Positions 49,591-58,674 of a stretch of 64,000 nt of DNA are shown here, in pieces. Position numbers and translations under genes: made by a program. The DNA is from JAUVXJ01 sp034411995. Lineage in GTDB: Bacteria > Chloroflexota > Anaerolineae > UBA7937 > B3-Chlor. Below the pieces are notes generated by a model. The model saw only the letters and a list, made by a program, of their open reading frames with translations, made no database searches and had not been told where the DNA came from. Position 1 is the stretch's first letter. Every line of letters begins with the position of its first letter. Location of the stretch: the NCBI GenBank assembly GCA_034411995.1, contig DAOUME010000013.1, positions 62,001 through 126,000 on the forward strand, in the 5' to 3' direction.

Positions 49591-49819
49591 ATGAGAATGG
49601 TAACTGTGTATACTCATTCTGGTAGAACGTTCTGCGACAGGGCTAAGGAATTCCTCTCACAGCAGGGCATCTGGTTCACCGAGCGTGATCTCATGGTCGA
49701 TTACCGCGCTATCGCGGAGTTGGAAGCGTTCGGGCACGACCATGCCTGTCGCGGTCATCGGGGGGGAGGTAGTGGCAGGATTTGATCGCCCAAAGCTCGA
49801 GAAATTGCTGGCAGAGTAG
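49591..49819 (+). pseudogene. Frameshifted glutaredoxin-like gene
   Basis: The first frame gives MVTVYTHSGRTFCDRAKEFLSQQGIWFTERDLMVDYRAIAELEAFG, then breaks at about 49738-49748. Another frame continues with TMPVAVIGGEVVAGFDRPKLEKLLAE and a stop at 49819, the expected end with the cis-Pro (TMPV). Only one active-site cysteine remains (TFCD). Either a real one-base frameshift or a sequencing error. Confidence 0.7.
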
Positions 49820-49869
49820 AGGCGCGACCCTCAGGGCCACACCTCGCCAGCCAGAAGGAGAAAAGCTGG

Positions 49870-50295
49870 ATGAGTAGGATCACCTGGAAACAAGTCGTGG
49901 CCTTCGTGGCCATCGTCGCGGTCATCTTTCTCGTTGGTATCATGCTCCTACCCCTCGTCTGGGGGTGGTACGGAGGGTCGTGGGCCATGGGGCCGGGCAT
50001 GATGGGGGGCCAGACGCAGGGAGGCTGGTGCCCTTTCTGTGGAGGCACCGGACGGTACCCCGGATGGGGCATCGGGGGCGTGTTCGGCTGGATCTTCGCG
50101 CTGGTACTAATGCTCTTCCCGGTGGGTCTGCTGGTGCTGCTCCTCCTGGGGATCGTTTGGGTGGCGCGAGCAGTGCTCCGGCCGACGGACGAGACGACAT
50201 CGTCAAGCCAGTCGTGCCCCCGCTGTGGCAAGCCAGTGGAGGTCGATTGGCGTGCGTGCCCGTTCTGCGGAGAGGACTTGGAGCGACTCCGCTAG
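49870..50295 (+). CDS. Zinc-ribbon membrane protein
   Basis: 141 residues with two membrane segments (about 10-33 and 74-97), a Gly/Met-rich stretch (GPGMMGGQTQGGWCPFCGGTGRYPGWG) between them, and a C-terminal zinc ribbon CPRCGKPVEVDWRACPFCGEDL. The Met-rich segment next to a copper ATPase could bind copper, but that is speculative. RBS AGAAGGAG. Confidence 0.7.
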   Translation: MSRITWKQVVAFVAIVAVIFLVGIMLLPLVWGWYGGSWAMGPGMMGGQTQGGWCPFCGGTGRYPGWGIGGVFGWIFALVLMLFPVGLLVLLLLGIVWVARAVLRPTDETTSSSQSCPRCGKPVEVDWRACPFCGEDLERLR

Positions 50296-50313
50296 TCGCG
50301 CGAGAGGAGGTGG

Positions 50314-50838
50314 GTGGTGAATTCGCGAACTGTCTGGATTGTGGTCATCGTGGCTGCCGTACTGGCAGGAGTAGCTCTGGTGTATTGCGTGGCCCTGGGG
50401 GCCGCGTGGTACCTGTCGGCGGGACGGGTCACGTCCGGCACCCAGTCTCAGGTATACGTCTCTAATGGCCAGACCATCTACTTCACGGGCAGGAACCAGC
50501 AGGGCCAGCGTATCCCCTTCGAGGGCGCGCCCATGTGGCTCTCCATGCACGGCGGGAGCTGTGCGACTTGTCATGGGCCTGACGGTCGGGGTGGCGCCCC
50601 CGTGATGATGGGCACAGAGATACCAGGAGACATCACATATAGCCATTTGACGGAAGAGGAACACGAAGAGGGGGAAGAGCACCCACCCTACACAGACGAA
50701 CTGATCAAGAGGGCCATCACGCTGGGGCTGGACCCTGCGGGAGAGCCCCTCGACCTGACTATGCCGCGCTGGCGGATGTCGGATCGGGACCTGGACGACC
50801 TGATTGAGTTCTTGAAGACGCTGGATGGCGAGCACTGA
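50314..50838 (+). CDS. Membrane-anchored c-type cytochrome
   Basis: 174 residues. N-terminal membrane anchor (about residues 7-35), then a heme-binding CATCH motif near residue 83 (MHGGSCATCHGPDGRGG) and a likely distal methionine in DLTMPRWRMSDRDLDDLIEFLKTL. A mono-heme electron carrier outside the membrane. GTG start (50314 or 50317) after GAGAGGAGGTGG. The next gene begins right after its stop. Confidence 0.87.
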   Translation: MVNSRTVWIVVIVAAVLAGVALVYCVALGAAWYLSAGRVTSGTQSQVYVSNGQTIYFTGRNQQGQRIPFEGAPMWLSMHGGSCATCHGPDGRGGAPVMMGTEIPGDITYSHLTEEEHEEGEEHPPYTDELIKRAITLGLDPAGEPLDLTMPRWRMSDRDLDDLIEFLKTLDGEH

Positions 50839-51492
50839 ATGGGCGTAGACCCCACACTCACCGCCAAGACCAGGCAGCGATACGACCCGGTGGCCCCTGT
50901 CTACGATGCGTCGGAATGGATCGTGGAACGATTCCTCTACGCCGGGTGGCGCCGGCGTCTTTGGGCAGGGGTCCAGGGGCCAGAGATACTCGAGGTAGGG
51001 GTGGGCACCGGCAAGAACATGCGCTACTATCCTCCTGGTGCTCACGTCACAGCCATCGACCTCAGCGCGAGGATGCTCTCCAGAGCGGGGAAGCGAGCGA
51101 ACTTGCTGCGGCTGGACGTGGACCTTCACCAGATGGACGTCCAGACGCTAACCTTTCCGTCCCAGAGCTTCGATACCGTGGTGGCGAGCTTCGTCTTCTG
51201 TTCGGTTCCTGACGCGGTGGCCGGCCTCCGGGAACTGGGGCGCGTCTGCAAACCAGAGGGAGAGATCAGACTGCTGGAGCACATGCGAGCCAGGACCGAG
51301 CCTCTGGGGCGTTTGCTGGACGCAGTCAACCCTATCGCGGTCCGCACAATGGGGGCCAACATCAACCGTCGTACGGTGGACAACGTACGGAGCGCTGGCT
51401 TGCAGATCGAGGCTACGGAAGAACTGTCAGTACAAGGCATCTTCAAGCTCATCGTCGCCAAGCCGCCTCTGAGCCAGAGCGCGGCCCCTTAG
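50839..51492 (+). CDS. Class I SAM-dependent methyltransferase
   Basis: 217 residues: YDPVAPVYDASEWIVERFLYAGWRRRLW, SAM motif ILEVGVGTGKNMRYYPPGAHVTAIDLSARML, and later SFDTVVASFVFCSVPDAVAGLRELGRVCKPEGEIRLLEH. It resembles UbiE/phosphatidylethanolamine-methyltransferase-type enzymes. The ATG immediately follows the cytochrome stop. Confidence 0.9.
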   Translation: MGVDPTLTAKTRQRYDPVAPVYDASEWIVERFLYAGWRRRLWAGVQGPEILEVGVGTGKNMRYYPPGAHVTAIDLSARMLSRAGKRANLLRLDVDLHQMDVQTLTFPSQSFDTVVASFVFCSVPDAVAGLRELGRVCKPEGEIRLLEHMRARTEPLGRLLDAVNPIAVRTMGANINRRTVDNVRSAGLQIEATEELSVQGIFKLIVAKPPLSQSAAP

Positions 51493-51519
51493 AGAATAGC
51501 TCCCACCCCAGGCACATAG

Positions 51520-53883
51520 TTGAATCGACACGAACCCATTCTCCTGAAGAAGATACACGTCACCGGAGTGGTGCAGGGCGTCGGCTTCCGCCCGTTCGTA
51601 TATCAACTGGCTCACACCCACGGTTTGACCGGGTGGGTCCTCAACACCTCGGCCGGCGTGGAGATGGAAGTGGAAGGCCCACCAGAAGCTCTCCGGCGCT
51701 TCGTCGGAGACCTGGAAAACCAATCGCCGCCCCTGGCCAAAATCGAGAGCATCGCCGCCACCGATCACCCACCCCGTGGCTACCAGCAGTTCGAGATTCG
51801 ACGCAGCCTCTCACAAGAAGGAGAGTACCAACTCATCTCCCCCGACATCGCCACCTGTCGCGACTGCCTTGCGGAACTCCTGGATCCACGAGACCGACGA
51901 TACAGATACCCCTTCACCAACTGCACCAACTGCGGCCCTCGCTTCACTATCATCGAAGACATCCCCTACGACCGTCCCCTGACCACCATGCGAGACTTCG
52001 TGATGTGTCCCCGGTGCCAGGCAGAGTACGAGGACCCCCTGGATCGCCGCTTTCACGCCCAACCCAACGCCTGCCCCGTTTGCGGGCCGCAGCTCACCCT
52101 CACGAACGCCGACGGTACGTCGATCTCCGTAACGGACGAGATCACCGCCACCGTCCAGCTCCTCGAGCAGGGCAAGATCCTGGCCATCAAGGGGTTAGGA
52201 GGCTTCCACCTGGCTTGTGACGCCACCAACGATATGGCTGTGCGACGTCTGCGAGAGAGGAAGCGCCGCCCGGCCAAGCCCATGGCGGTGATGATGGCTA
52301 CCATGGACCACATCCGGGCCCACTGCGTCGTCTCCGACGAGGAAGAGCGCCTGCTGACCTCTCCCCAGTGCCCCATCGTCTTGCTGCGCTGGAAACCGAC
52401 TTCCACCGTATCTCCTCTGGTCGCTCCCGGAAACAGGTACCTGGGCGTGATGTTACCCTACACACCCCTCCATCACGTCCTTTTGCGAGAGATCGACAGG
52501 CCCCTGATCATGACCAGCGGGAATCTCAGCGAAGAGCCCATCGCCACTGGCAACGAGGAAGCGCTGGTCCGGCTCGGCGGCATCGCCGACCACTTCCTGT
52601 TTCACAACAGGGACATCTACGCCCGGTACGACGACAGTGTGTGGATGGTCGCTGAGGAGAGAGCGCAGCCGCTGCGCCGTTCACGAGGCTACGCCCCCTT
52701 CCCCATCCGCCTGCCCTTCAGAGCCAGGCAGGTCCTGGCCTGCGGCACGGAACTGAAGAACACCTTCTGCGCCACCAAAGACGAGTATGCCTTCCTCAGC
52801 CAGCACATCGGGGACATGGAGAACCTGGAGACGCTGGAGCATTTCCAGACCTCCATCGCCCTCTACGAGCGTCTCTTTCGCCTGGAACCGGAGACCGTGG
52901 CCTACGACCTGCACCCGGACTACCTGGCTACCAGATATGCCCTGAGCCTCGGCTCGTCCAAACGACTCGTACCTGTGCAGCACCATCATGCCCACATCGT
53001 GAGTTGTATGGTGGACAACGGGGTGCAGGAACCGGTCATCGGAGTGGCTCTGGACGGCACAGGCTATGGGATGGATGGTCAGATCTGGGGCGGAGAGTTC
53101 CTGGTGGCTGACGCTCACGGTTTCCGCAGGGCCGCTCATCTACAGTACGTACCTCTGCCCGGAGGAGAGGCCTCCATTCGTAGGCCCTACCGCATGGCTA
53201 TCAGCCACCTCCTCTCCCTCCTGGGTGACGAGGGACTGGAGTCGGGTCTCCCCGTCGTGGGAGACGTCGACCCTCTGGAGGTGGAGGTCATCAAGCAGCA
53301 GGTCGCCAAGAGGATGAACACCCCGCTGACCTCCAGTTGCGGCCGGCTTTTCGACGCGGTGTCGGCGGTGTTGGGCTTTCAGGGAGAGGCCAGCTACGAA
53401 GGACAGGCGGCCATCCAACTGGAGATGATGGCCTACGACGTGGACGATGGCGCCAGCTACCCCTTCGCCATCGTTCAGCAAGACGGTGCCGAAGTCATCC
53501 GTCTGTCGACCACGTGGCAGGGCATCCTGCACGACCTTCGCGCTGGTGTCCCGGCCGAGGTCATGGCCTCGAGATTCCACAACACCGTCGCTCAGATGAT
53601 CGTGCACGTGTGCGCCGGGATCTCAGAAGAAAACGGGCTGCGCAGCGTGGCCCTGAGCGGCGGCTGCTTCCAGAACCGGCTGCTGCTCGCCAGGACGACG
53701 GGCCTGTTGAGAGAGGCCGGGTTCCACGTCTTGACCCATCACCAGGTGCCGTGCAACGACGGGGGTGTCTCTCTCGGACAGGCGGTGATTGCCCATTCCC
53801 GGTGTGCGCGGGAGACAACCAGTGAGGCAAACCGACGCCCAGTCGCCTCGGAGGGCCCGCCTCGTAGCAGGAATAGAGCATGA
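51520..53883 (+). CDS. hypF: [NiFe]-hydrogenase maturation carbamoyltransferase HypF
   Basis: 787 residues with the full HypF layout: acylphosphatase domain (VTGVVQGVGFRPFVYQLA), two zinc fingers (CRDCLAELLDPRDRRYRYPFTNCTNCGPRF; CPRCQAEYEDPLDRRFHAQPNACPVCGP), YrdC-like domain (KGLGGFHLACDA, KRRPAKPMAVM) and a Kae1-like C-terminal domain (HHHAHI, GVALDGTGYGMDGQIWGGEF, SGGCFQNRLL). Makes the thiocarbamate used for the CN ligands. TTG start, since no ATG or GTG is placed sensibly. Overlaps hypD by 4 nt. Confidence 0.97.
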   Translation: MNRHEPILLKKIHVTGVVQGVGFRPFVYQLAHTHGLTGWVLNTSAGVEMEVEGPPEALRRFVGDLENQSPPLAKIESIAATDHPPRGYQQFEIRRSLSQEGEYQLISPDIATCRDCLAELLDPRDRRYRYPFTNCTNCGPRFTIIEDIPYDRPLTTMRDFVMCPRCQAEYEDPLDRRFHAQPNACPVCGPQLTLTNADGTSISVTDEITATVQLLEQGKILAIKGLGGFHLACDATNDMAVRRLRERKRRPAKPMAVMMATMDHIRAHCVVSDEEERLLTSPQCPIVLLRWKPTSTVSPLVAPGNRYLGVMLPYTPLHHVLLREIDRPLIMTSGNLSEEPIATGNEEALVRLGGIADHFLFHNRDIYARYDDSVWMVAEERAQPLRRSRGYAPFPIRLPFRARQVLACGTELKNTFCATKDEYAFLSQHIGDMENLETLEHFQTSIALYERLFRLEPETVAYDLHPDYLATRYALSLGSSKRLVPVQHHHAHIVSCMVDNGVQEPVIGVALDGTGYGMDGQIWGGEFLVADAHGFRRAAHLQYVPLPGGEASIRRPYRMAISHLLSLLGDEGLESGLPVVGDVDPLEVEVIKQQVAKRMNTPLTSSCGRLFDAVSAVLGFQGEASYEGQAAIQLEMMAYDVDDGASYPFAIVQQDGAEVIRLSTTWQGILHDLRAGVPAEVMASRFHNTVAQMIVHVCAGISEENGLRSVALSGGCFQNRLLLARTTGLLREAGFHVLTHHQVPCNDGGVSLGQAVIAHSRCARETTSEANRRPVASEGPPRSRNRA

Positions 53884-54968
53884 AGTATCTGGATGAGTTC
53901 AGAGATCCCGAACTGGCAGCCACCCTTCTGGAGGGCATCCGCCACCGCTGCACGCGTCAGATTCGCATCATGGAGTTCTGCGGCACGCACACTGTCTCCA
54001 TCTTCAAGCATGGTATCCGCCAGCTTCTGCCGCCTACGATAGAGATGCTCTCTGGTCCCGGTTGCCCCATCTGCGTCACCGCCAACGCGGACCTCGACTG
54101 GGCCATAGCCCTGGCCAGCGACCCTGACCTCATCGTGACCACCTTTGGCGACATGCTCCGCGTCCCGGGCAGTCGAAGCAGTCTGGAGAGGGCCAAGGCC
54201 ACGGGCTCCGACGTGCGCGTCGTCTACTCTACGCTGGATGCGGTGCAGATCGCCAGGGACAACCCGGACCGGCCTGTGGTCTTCCTGGGCGTCGGCTTCG
54301 AGACCACCGCTCCCACAGTTGCCGTCTCCATTCTCCAGGCCAGGGAGCAGGGCCTCACCAACTACTCCGTCCTCTCCCTGCACAAGCTGACCCCTCCAGC
54401 CACCAAGGCCATTCTCGACTCCGGGGAATCACGCCTGGACGGCATCATCGGTCCCGGGCACGTGACGACAGTCATCGGTTCCCAGGCCTGGGAGTTCTTG
54501 CCTCAGCGGTACGGTGTATCGTGCGTCATCGCTGGCTTCGAGCCGCTGGACATCCTTCGCGCCATCTATGCACTGGTCGAGAGCATCGAAAGCGGCGAGT
54601 CTCGGGTGGACAACGTCTACGGGCGAAGCGTGCGCGCCGAGGGCAACCAGGTGGCGCTGGAGTACATGAACACTGTCTTCGAAGAATGCGCCGCCCCCTG
54701 GCGCGGCATAGGCGAGATCCCGGCCAGCGGTCTGAGCTTGAAAGCCGACTTCCGCCCCTTCGATGCTCGGCAGCGATTCCACGTCGATCCAGGAGTGAGC
54801 GAAGAACCAAGGGGGTGCCTCTGCGGGGACGTGATCAGGGGCGTGGCCATCCCGCCGGACTGCCCGCTGTACCGCGCGGTCTGCACTCCGCACCACCCCG
54901 TGGGCCCCTGTATGGTCTCCGGCGAAGGTACCTGCGCGGCCTACTACCTGTACGCCGCCGGGGAGTAG
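53880..54968 (+). CDS. hypD: Hydrogenase maturation protein HypD
   Basis: 362 residues. Iron-sulfur scaffold for Fe(CN)2CO assembly: MEFCGTHT near residue 35, GPGCPICVT near 60-68, GVGFETTAPT near 140 and the C-terminal cysteines around CLCGDVIRG and CTPHHPVGPCMVSGEGTCAAYY. No HypC gene lies between hypF and hypD or next to hypD, although HypC is its usual partner. Confidence 0.97.
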   Translation: MKYLDEFRDPELAATLLEGIRHRCTRQIRIMEFCGTHTVSIFKHGIRQLLPPTIEMLSGPGCPICVTANADLDWAIALASDPDLIVTTFGDMLRVPGSRSSLERAKATGSDVRVVYSTLDAVQIARDNPDRPVVFLGVGFETTAPTVAVSILQAREQGLTNYSVLSLHKLTPPATKAILDSGESRLDGIIGPGHVTTVIGSQAWEFLPQRYGVSCVIAGFEPLDILRAIYALVESIESGESRVDNVYGRSVRAEGNQVALEYMNTVFEECAAPWRGIGEIPASGLSLKADFRPFDARQRFHVDPGVSEEPRGCLCGDVIRGVAIPPDCPLYRAVCTPHHPVGPCMVSGEGTCAAYYLYAAGE

Positions 54969-54995
54969 TTTCTACTCCAAGAGAGGACTTGAGTG

Positions 54996-56039
54996 ATGGA
55001 AAGAATACTCCTGGCCCATGGCAGCGGCGGAAGGCTCAGTCACGATCTGGTCCGCGACCTCTTCCTGCCTCAATTCCCCGCCCCCACACTGGCCAGACTG
55101 GACGACGCGGCCGTCGTGCCCGCCACCGCCCTCACCCTTGGTGCAGAGCAACCTGAGGGCTCAGGGGCTTGCCGGATCGCGTTCACCACCGACAGCTACG
55201 TCGTCAAGCCTCTGTTCTTCAACGGGGGTGACATCGGCCGCCTGGCAGTGTGTGGCACGGTGAACGACCTGGCCATGGTGGGCGCTTCACCTCGCTACCT
55301 ATCCGCCGGGTTCGTGCTCGAGGAGGGGCTGGACCTGGATACCCTGCGCCGGGTGGTGGCTTCCATGAGCGCCTCTGCCGACGAGGCGGGGGTGGAGATC
55401 GTTGCCGGGGACACCAAGGTGGTGGAGAAAGGCGCAGCCGACCAACTCTTCATCAACACCGCCGGTGTGGGCCTGGTGCCCGAGGGTATCGACATCTCGG
55501 CATCCCGTGCCGGTCCAGGCGACGTGGTCATCCTCTCTGGCGCCCTGGGCGACCACGGCATCGCGGTTCTGAGCGAGCGCGAGGGCCTTTCCTTCAGAAC
55601 CCGGCTAGCCAGCGATGTGGCGCCCCTCAACCACCTGGTGTCAGCGATGCTCAGGGCGAGTTCCGACATCCACGTCCTGCGCGATCCCACCCGCGGCGGC
55701 CTGGCCACTACTCTCAACGAGATCTGTCTTCAGTCCGGCGTGGCCATGACTATGGAGGAGAGCAAGCTCCCCGTCCACGAGGGGGTCCGTGCTGCCTGCG
55801 AGATGTTCGGGTACGACCCGCTCTACGTCGCCAACGAGGGCAAGCTGGTGGCCATAGTCGCCAGAGATGCGGCAGAGAAGGTGCTCGAGGCGATGCAGAG
55901 CGATCCTCATGGACAGGAGGCAGCCATCATCGGAGAGGTGCAGACGCAGCCCGAGCGCAAGGTCCTCCTCAGGACCAGCGTCGGCGGCACAAGAATCGTG
56001 GACATGCTGGCCGGGGAGATGCTCCCCCGAATCTGCTAG
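54996..56039 (+). CDS. hypE: Hydrogenase maturation protein HypE
   Basis: 347 residues. ATP-dependent dehydratase that turns the carbamoylated C-terminal cysteine into thiocyanate; the sequence ends in PRIC as required. ILLAHGSGGRLSHDLV, DAAVV, FFNGGDIGRLAVCGTVNDLAMVGA and DPTRGGLATTLNEI are family motifs. ATG at 54996; the GTG 3 nt upstream is less likely. Its stop overlaps the stop of the convergent gene. Confidence 0.97.
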   Translation: MERILLAHGSGGRLSHDLVRDLFLPQFPAPTLARLDDAAVVPATALTLGAEQPEGSGACRIAFTTDSYVVKPLFFNGGDIGRLAVCGTVNDLAMVGASPRYLSAGFVLEEGLDLDTLRRVVASMSASADEAGVEIVAGDTKVVEKGAADQLFINTAGVGLVPEGIDISASRAGPGDVVILSGALGDHGIAVLSEREGLSFRTRLASDVAPLNHLVSAMLRASSDIHVLRDPTRGGLATTLNEICLQSGVAMTMEESKLPVHEGVRAACEMFGYDPLYVANEGKLVAIVARDAAEKVLEAMQSDPHGQEAAIIGEVQTQPERKVLLRTSVGGTRIVDMLAGEMLPRIC

Positions 56040-57697
56040 CGCCCTCCTCCCGCACAGGCACAAGCGCACCCCGCGCAAGCACAGGCGCATGCGCAGCCGC
56101 CTCCCCCACCGCTCCGGAAGCTCCCACCGGAACTACTCTTGCTCACCGGCACCGGATGGGTAACCCTGGTGACGCGCGCGGTGAAGTCCGAAACGTTGGT
56201 CACGATCCTGTTCGAGATGTTGCCGATGCCCAGGACCACGCTGTTGGCCAGTTGAGCACCAGGCACGGTCCGTGGACCAGTTGTAGATGGAGCAGCAGCC
56301 TTGCCCACGCCTGCTGATGGTCGACTGGTGGTAGGCGGTGCAGAGTATAGCCACCACCAGGCCGGCATCGGTACCGGTCGCTCCCCGAAGGTCTGCGGCA
56401 TCTTCGTTTCGAACTCGTCGTCCATGATCATCCACTCCAGGTTCTCGTCGACAACCTCTGGAGTATCCGCCGCCTCAACCTGCTCCCACGCTCGAGACAC
56501 GATGTCCTTGTAGTAGGCGATGGTGTCCTTGGCATGGAAGCCCTTCATCTTCTGGTTGACGTCCTTGATCAGCTTGGTGGTGACCTGAGTCAACTCTTTC
56601 TGGCTCAGCTCACCATCCTTCTTCACTGCCCCCAGGAATTCCGTCTCGTAGGGATGCAGCCCCTCGGGCACGGGATCCGCCTTCTCCACGCGCAATGGTT
56701 CCTGCAAGACCACCTGTAGGGCGTGCTTCTTGACCAGGCCGAACAAAATCATGGTCAGAACCTTGTTGAGAGGGGCCTCCAGCAGGATCGCCGCCTCCAC
56801 CGCCGTCAACCCTCGTTTGATTCCCAGGCCTTCCACCGAGACCATGGGCGGCATGTAGTCCATCAGCCGCTTCCGGCTCCGCCTGGAACCCACCACCGCC
56901 CCCAATATGACCCACAGGGCAAAGCCTCCGCAGATGGTGAGGGGCAGCAGGCTGCCGAACAGCGCACTGATGATCCCCACGATCATCGCTCCCACATCAG
57001 TGGTGGGTTCGGCGTAGATCTGGCTGACGTACTTCTGGGGAAAGGACACGCCGAACTGGTACTGCCGATCGGCCCGGGCGTCGGGAATCACCCAGGTCAT
57101 CACCGGGCGGTCACCTTCGATGTGGGCCTCGGTAAACTCCTGATCGTGATACCGCGTCTCGTCCGGCTGGACACCCGGAGGGAAGTAAATACTCACGCTC
57201 AGGTAAGTGGTCCCATGCCCGGTACCCTCATAGTAGTGAGGGTAGAAGCGCACGCTGGCATACGCCTCATCGTCCCTGTCCTGATACACCATGTGTGGGT
57301 TGTTGATCTCCAGGTGCACTGTTCCGGTGTCGCCCGGCGCGATCTCATTGCTCCCTAGATGGATCTCCACCCCGGTGTCCAGCCACTCCGACTTGTAGAT
57401 GCCAACCACGGGCTGGCCATCAATGGTCGCCTGCGCGCTGGACAGGTCGTAGTAGTCGTTGGGCAAGCCGACATCGACGATGTCGATGACGTGCGCACCG
57501 GGATCGTTGGTGAAGGTGATATCGTAGACGATGTCCACGGAGCCATCCTGCTCCACGTACACCGACGATATGTTGCTGTCCACGGTGAAGCTGTAGTCCT
57601 GGGCCAGGGCGCTCTGGAACGGCAAGACCAGGGCCACGGCGGCCAGGGCCAGAGCGGCCGCGAGACGAACGGTTCGCGAGCGACGGTGACCTACCAT
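56036..57697 (-). CDS. DUF2207 membrane protein with Cys-Ala tail
   Basis: About 553 residues. Signal peptide (LAAALALAAVALVLPFQSALA), outside beta domain (YSFTVDSNISSVYVEQDGSVDIVYDITFTND), a transmembrane segment near residue 250, then a cytoplasmic helical region (DYMPPMVSVEGLGIKRGLTAVEAAILLEAPLNKVLTMILFGLVKKHAL). The last residues are Gly-rich and end GGGGGCACACACAGCACACAGGGR. ATG at 57697 follows GGAGGAACCGAA. Overlaps the upstream zinc-ribbon gene by 7 nt. Function of the family is unknown; extracytoplasmic protein turnover has been proposed for related proteins. Confidence 0.82.
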   Translation of the reverse strand: MVGHRRSRTVRLAAALALAAVALVLPFQSALAQDYSFTVDSNISSVYVEQDGSVDIVYDITFTNDPGAHVIDIVDVGLPNDYYDLSSAQATIDGQPVVGIYKSEWLDTGVEIHLGSNEIAPGDTGTVHLEINNPHMVYQDRDDEAYASVRFYPHYYEGTGHGTTYLSVSIYFPPGVQPDETRYHDQEFTEAHIEGDRPVMTWVIPDARADRQYQFGVSFPQKYVSQIYAEPTTDVGAMIVGIISALFGSLLPLTICGGFALWVILGAVVGSRRSRKRLMDYMPPMVSVEGLGIKRGLTAVEAAILLEAPLNKVLTMILFGLVKKHALQVVLQEPLRVEKADPVPEGLHPYETEFLGAVKKDGELSQKELTQVTTKLIKDVNQKMKGFHAKDTIAYYKDIVSRAWEQVEAADTPEVVDENLEWMIMDDEFETKMPQTFGERPVPMPAWWWLYSAPPTTSRPSAGVGKAAAPSTTGPRTVPGAQLANSVVLGIGNISNRIVTNVSDFTARVTRVTHPVPVSKSSSGGSFRSGGGGGCACACACAGCACACAGGGR

Positions 57698-58065
57698 TTC
57701 GGTTCCTCCGTAAGCTGGTAGGTGGAGCCGCAATAGGGGCAATTGATCATCACCGCTCCCTGCACCAGGGAGACGTTGTCTTTGCTCAGCTCCGCGCCGC
57801 AGCTCTGGCACTTGAGCTTCTCCACGTTGACGTCAGCCCCCATGTCCAGTTGCACGTCCACCTGCTGTGTGATCTGCTGCACAGGGGCCGGCCCACGGGT
57901 CCTGACCACCCAGATGATCACCACTCCGATGGCCAGTGAGACGACCCCCACGATCAGCCTCAAGACGATTTGGCTCGATCCTGCCGCTGGGATGGACCAC
58001 AGGTACAGCACCCCAAAGAGGATCAGGATGCCCGCCACCACGTAGCCGATGATTCTCCCTGCCAT
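57691..58065 (-). CDS. Two-helix membrane protein with zinc ribbon
   Basis: 124 residues: two membrane segments (about 4-22 and 34-54), then a cytoplasmic zinc ribbon KCQSCGAELSKDNVSLVQGAVMINCPYCGSTY. ATG at 58065 (MAGRIIGYVVAG) follows GGGGAGGGAAGAGGCT. Directly upstream of and overlapping the DUF2207 gene, so the two likely act together in the membrane. Confidence 0.78.
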   Translation of the reverse strand: MAGRIIGYVVAGILILFGVLYLWSIPAAGSSQIVLRLIVGVVSLAIGVVIIWVVRTRGPAPVQQITQQVDVQLDMGADVNVEKLKCQSCGAELSKDNVSLVQGAVMINCPYCGSTYQLTEEPKW

Positions 58066-58199
58066 AGCCTCTTCCCTCCCCGCGAAGTGTAACACATTCT
58101 AGCACAAGTCGGCGAAGCTGAGCAAAGAGCTTTCGCCACCGCCAGTAATGAACCCCCCTCTATGGCACGTTCCAGCCGGTCGACGACGCCAGTCTTCTG

Positions 58200-58343
58200 C
58201 ATCAGTTGAAGGACGATATGGATGAGAAGAAGTTCCTAACGATGATTGATAAGAAAAACTGACTCGGGCTTCTGGAGCGCCCCACACGCGCCTTGGCTCG
58301 GGAGATGAGGAAGAGGGCTAGCGCGGGGACGATAGGCTCCTGA
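58200..58343 (+). pseudogene. Relic of the DUF6092-like gene (inverted copy)
   Basis: Plus-strand reading HQLKDDMDEKKFLTMIDKKN, stop, LGLLERPTRALAREMRKRA parallels RQLKDDVDEKKFLMMTDEQT...LDLLERATRAMAREMKKRA of the minus-strand gene at 61386-61721. One in-frame stop is present and the 5' two thirds are missing. Confidence 0.85.
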
Positions 58344-58404
58344 TCCCTCCCGCGAACCAACATCGCTGAGGCGCGTCCACCAAGGGGCCGTAGACGAACC
58401 CCCG

Positions 58405-58657
58405 AGGATCGGGGTTGACGCTAGGAAAAGCAACAGGCAGGCGCCGGTGATGCGTGCGGCAAGCAAACGCTCAACGAGCGGGACGTCGCCAGCGGAATCG
58501 CCACCGAGGCCCGAGAACGGTGCTCGAGGAGACCAAGATTCCAAGACAACAGGTCAAGGCAGTCACGATCGGCGCTGAACACTCTCCCGGCACGCGTGCG
58601 GGGTGCAGGGGGCTCATGGAGACCACAGTGATCAGGCCGCGGCCTCCGGCCACGGAG
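58405..58657 (+). pseudogene. Relic of the hydantoinase A gene start (inverted copy)
   Basis: Plus-strand pieces RIGVDARKSNRQAPVM, then DVASGIATEA, then (after a frameshift) TVLEETKIPRQQVKAVTIG match RIGVDVGGTNTDAVLM, DVTDGITTAM and TVLRETKIPVRRIKAVMIG of the intact HyuA at 59789-61327. It begins 62 nt after the DUF6092 relic, close to the 58-nt gap in the intact operon. The rest of 58066-58674 shows nothing else. Confidence 0.85.
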
Positions 58658-58674
58658 TGCCGTCGGACGCGAGG

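Noticed and set aside
53820..53990. Hidden hypC gene between hypF and hypD
   Set aside because: hypF and hypD overlap by 4 nt, and no small ORF with the N-terminal Cys and CxxP pattern exists nearby on either strand.
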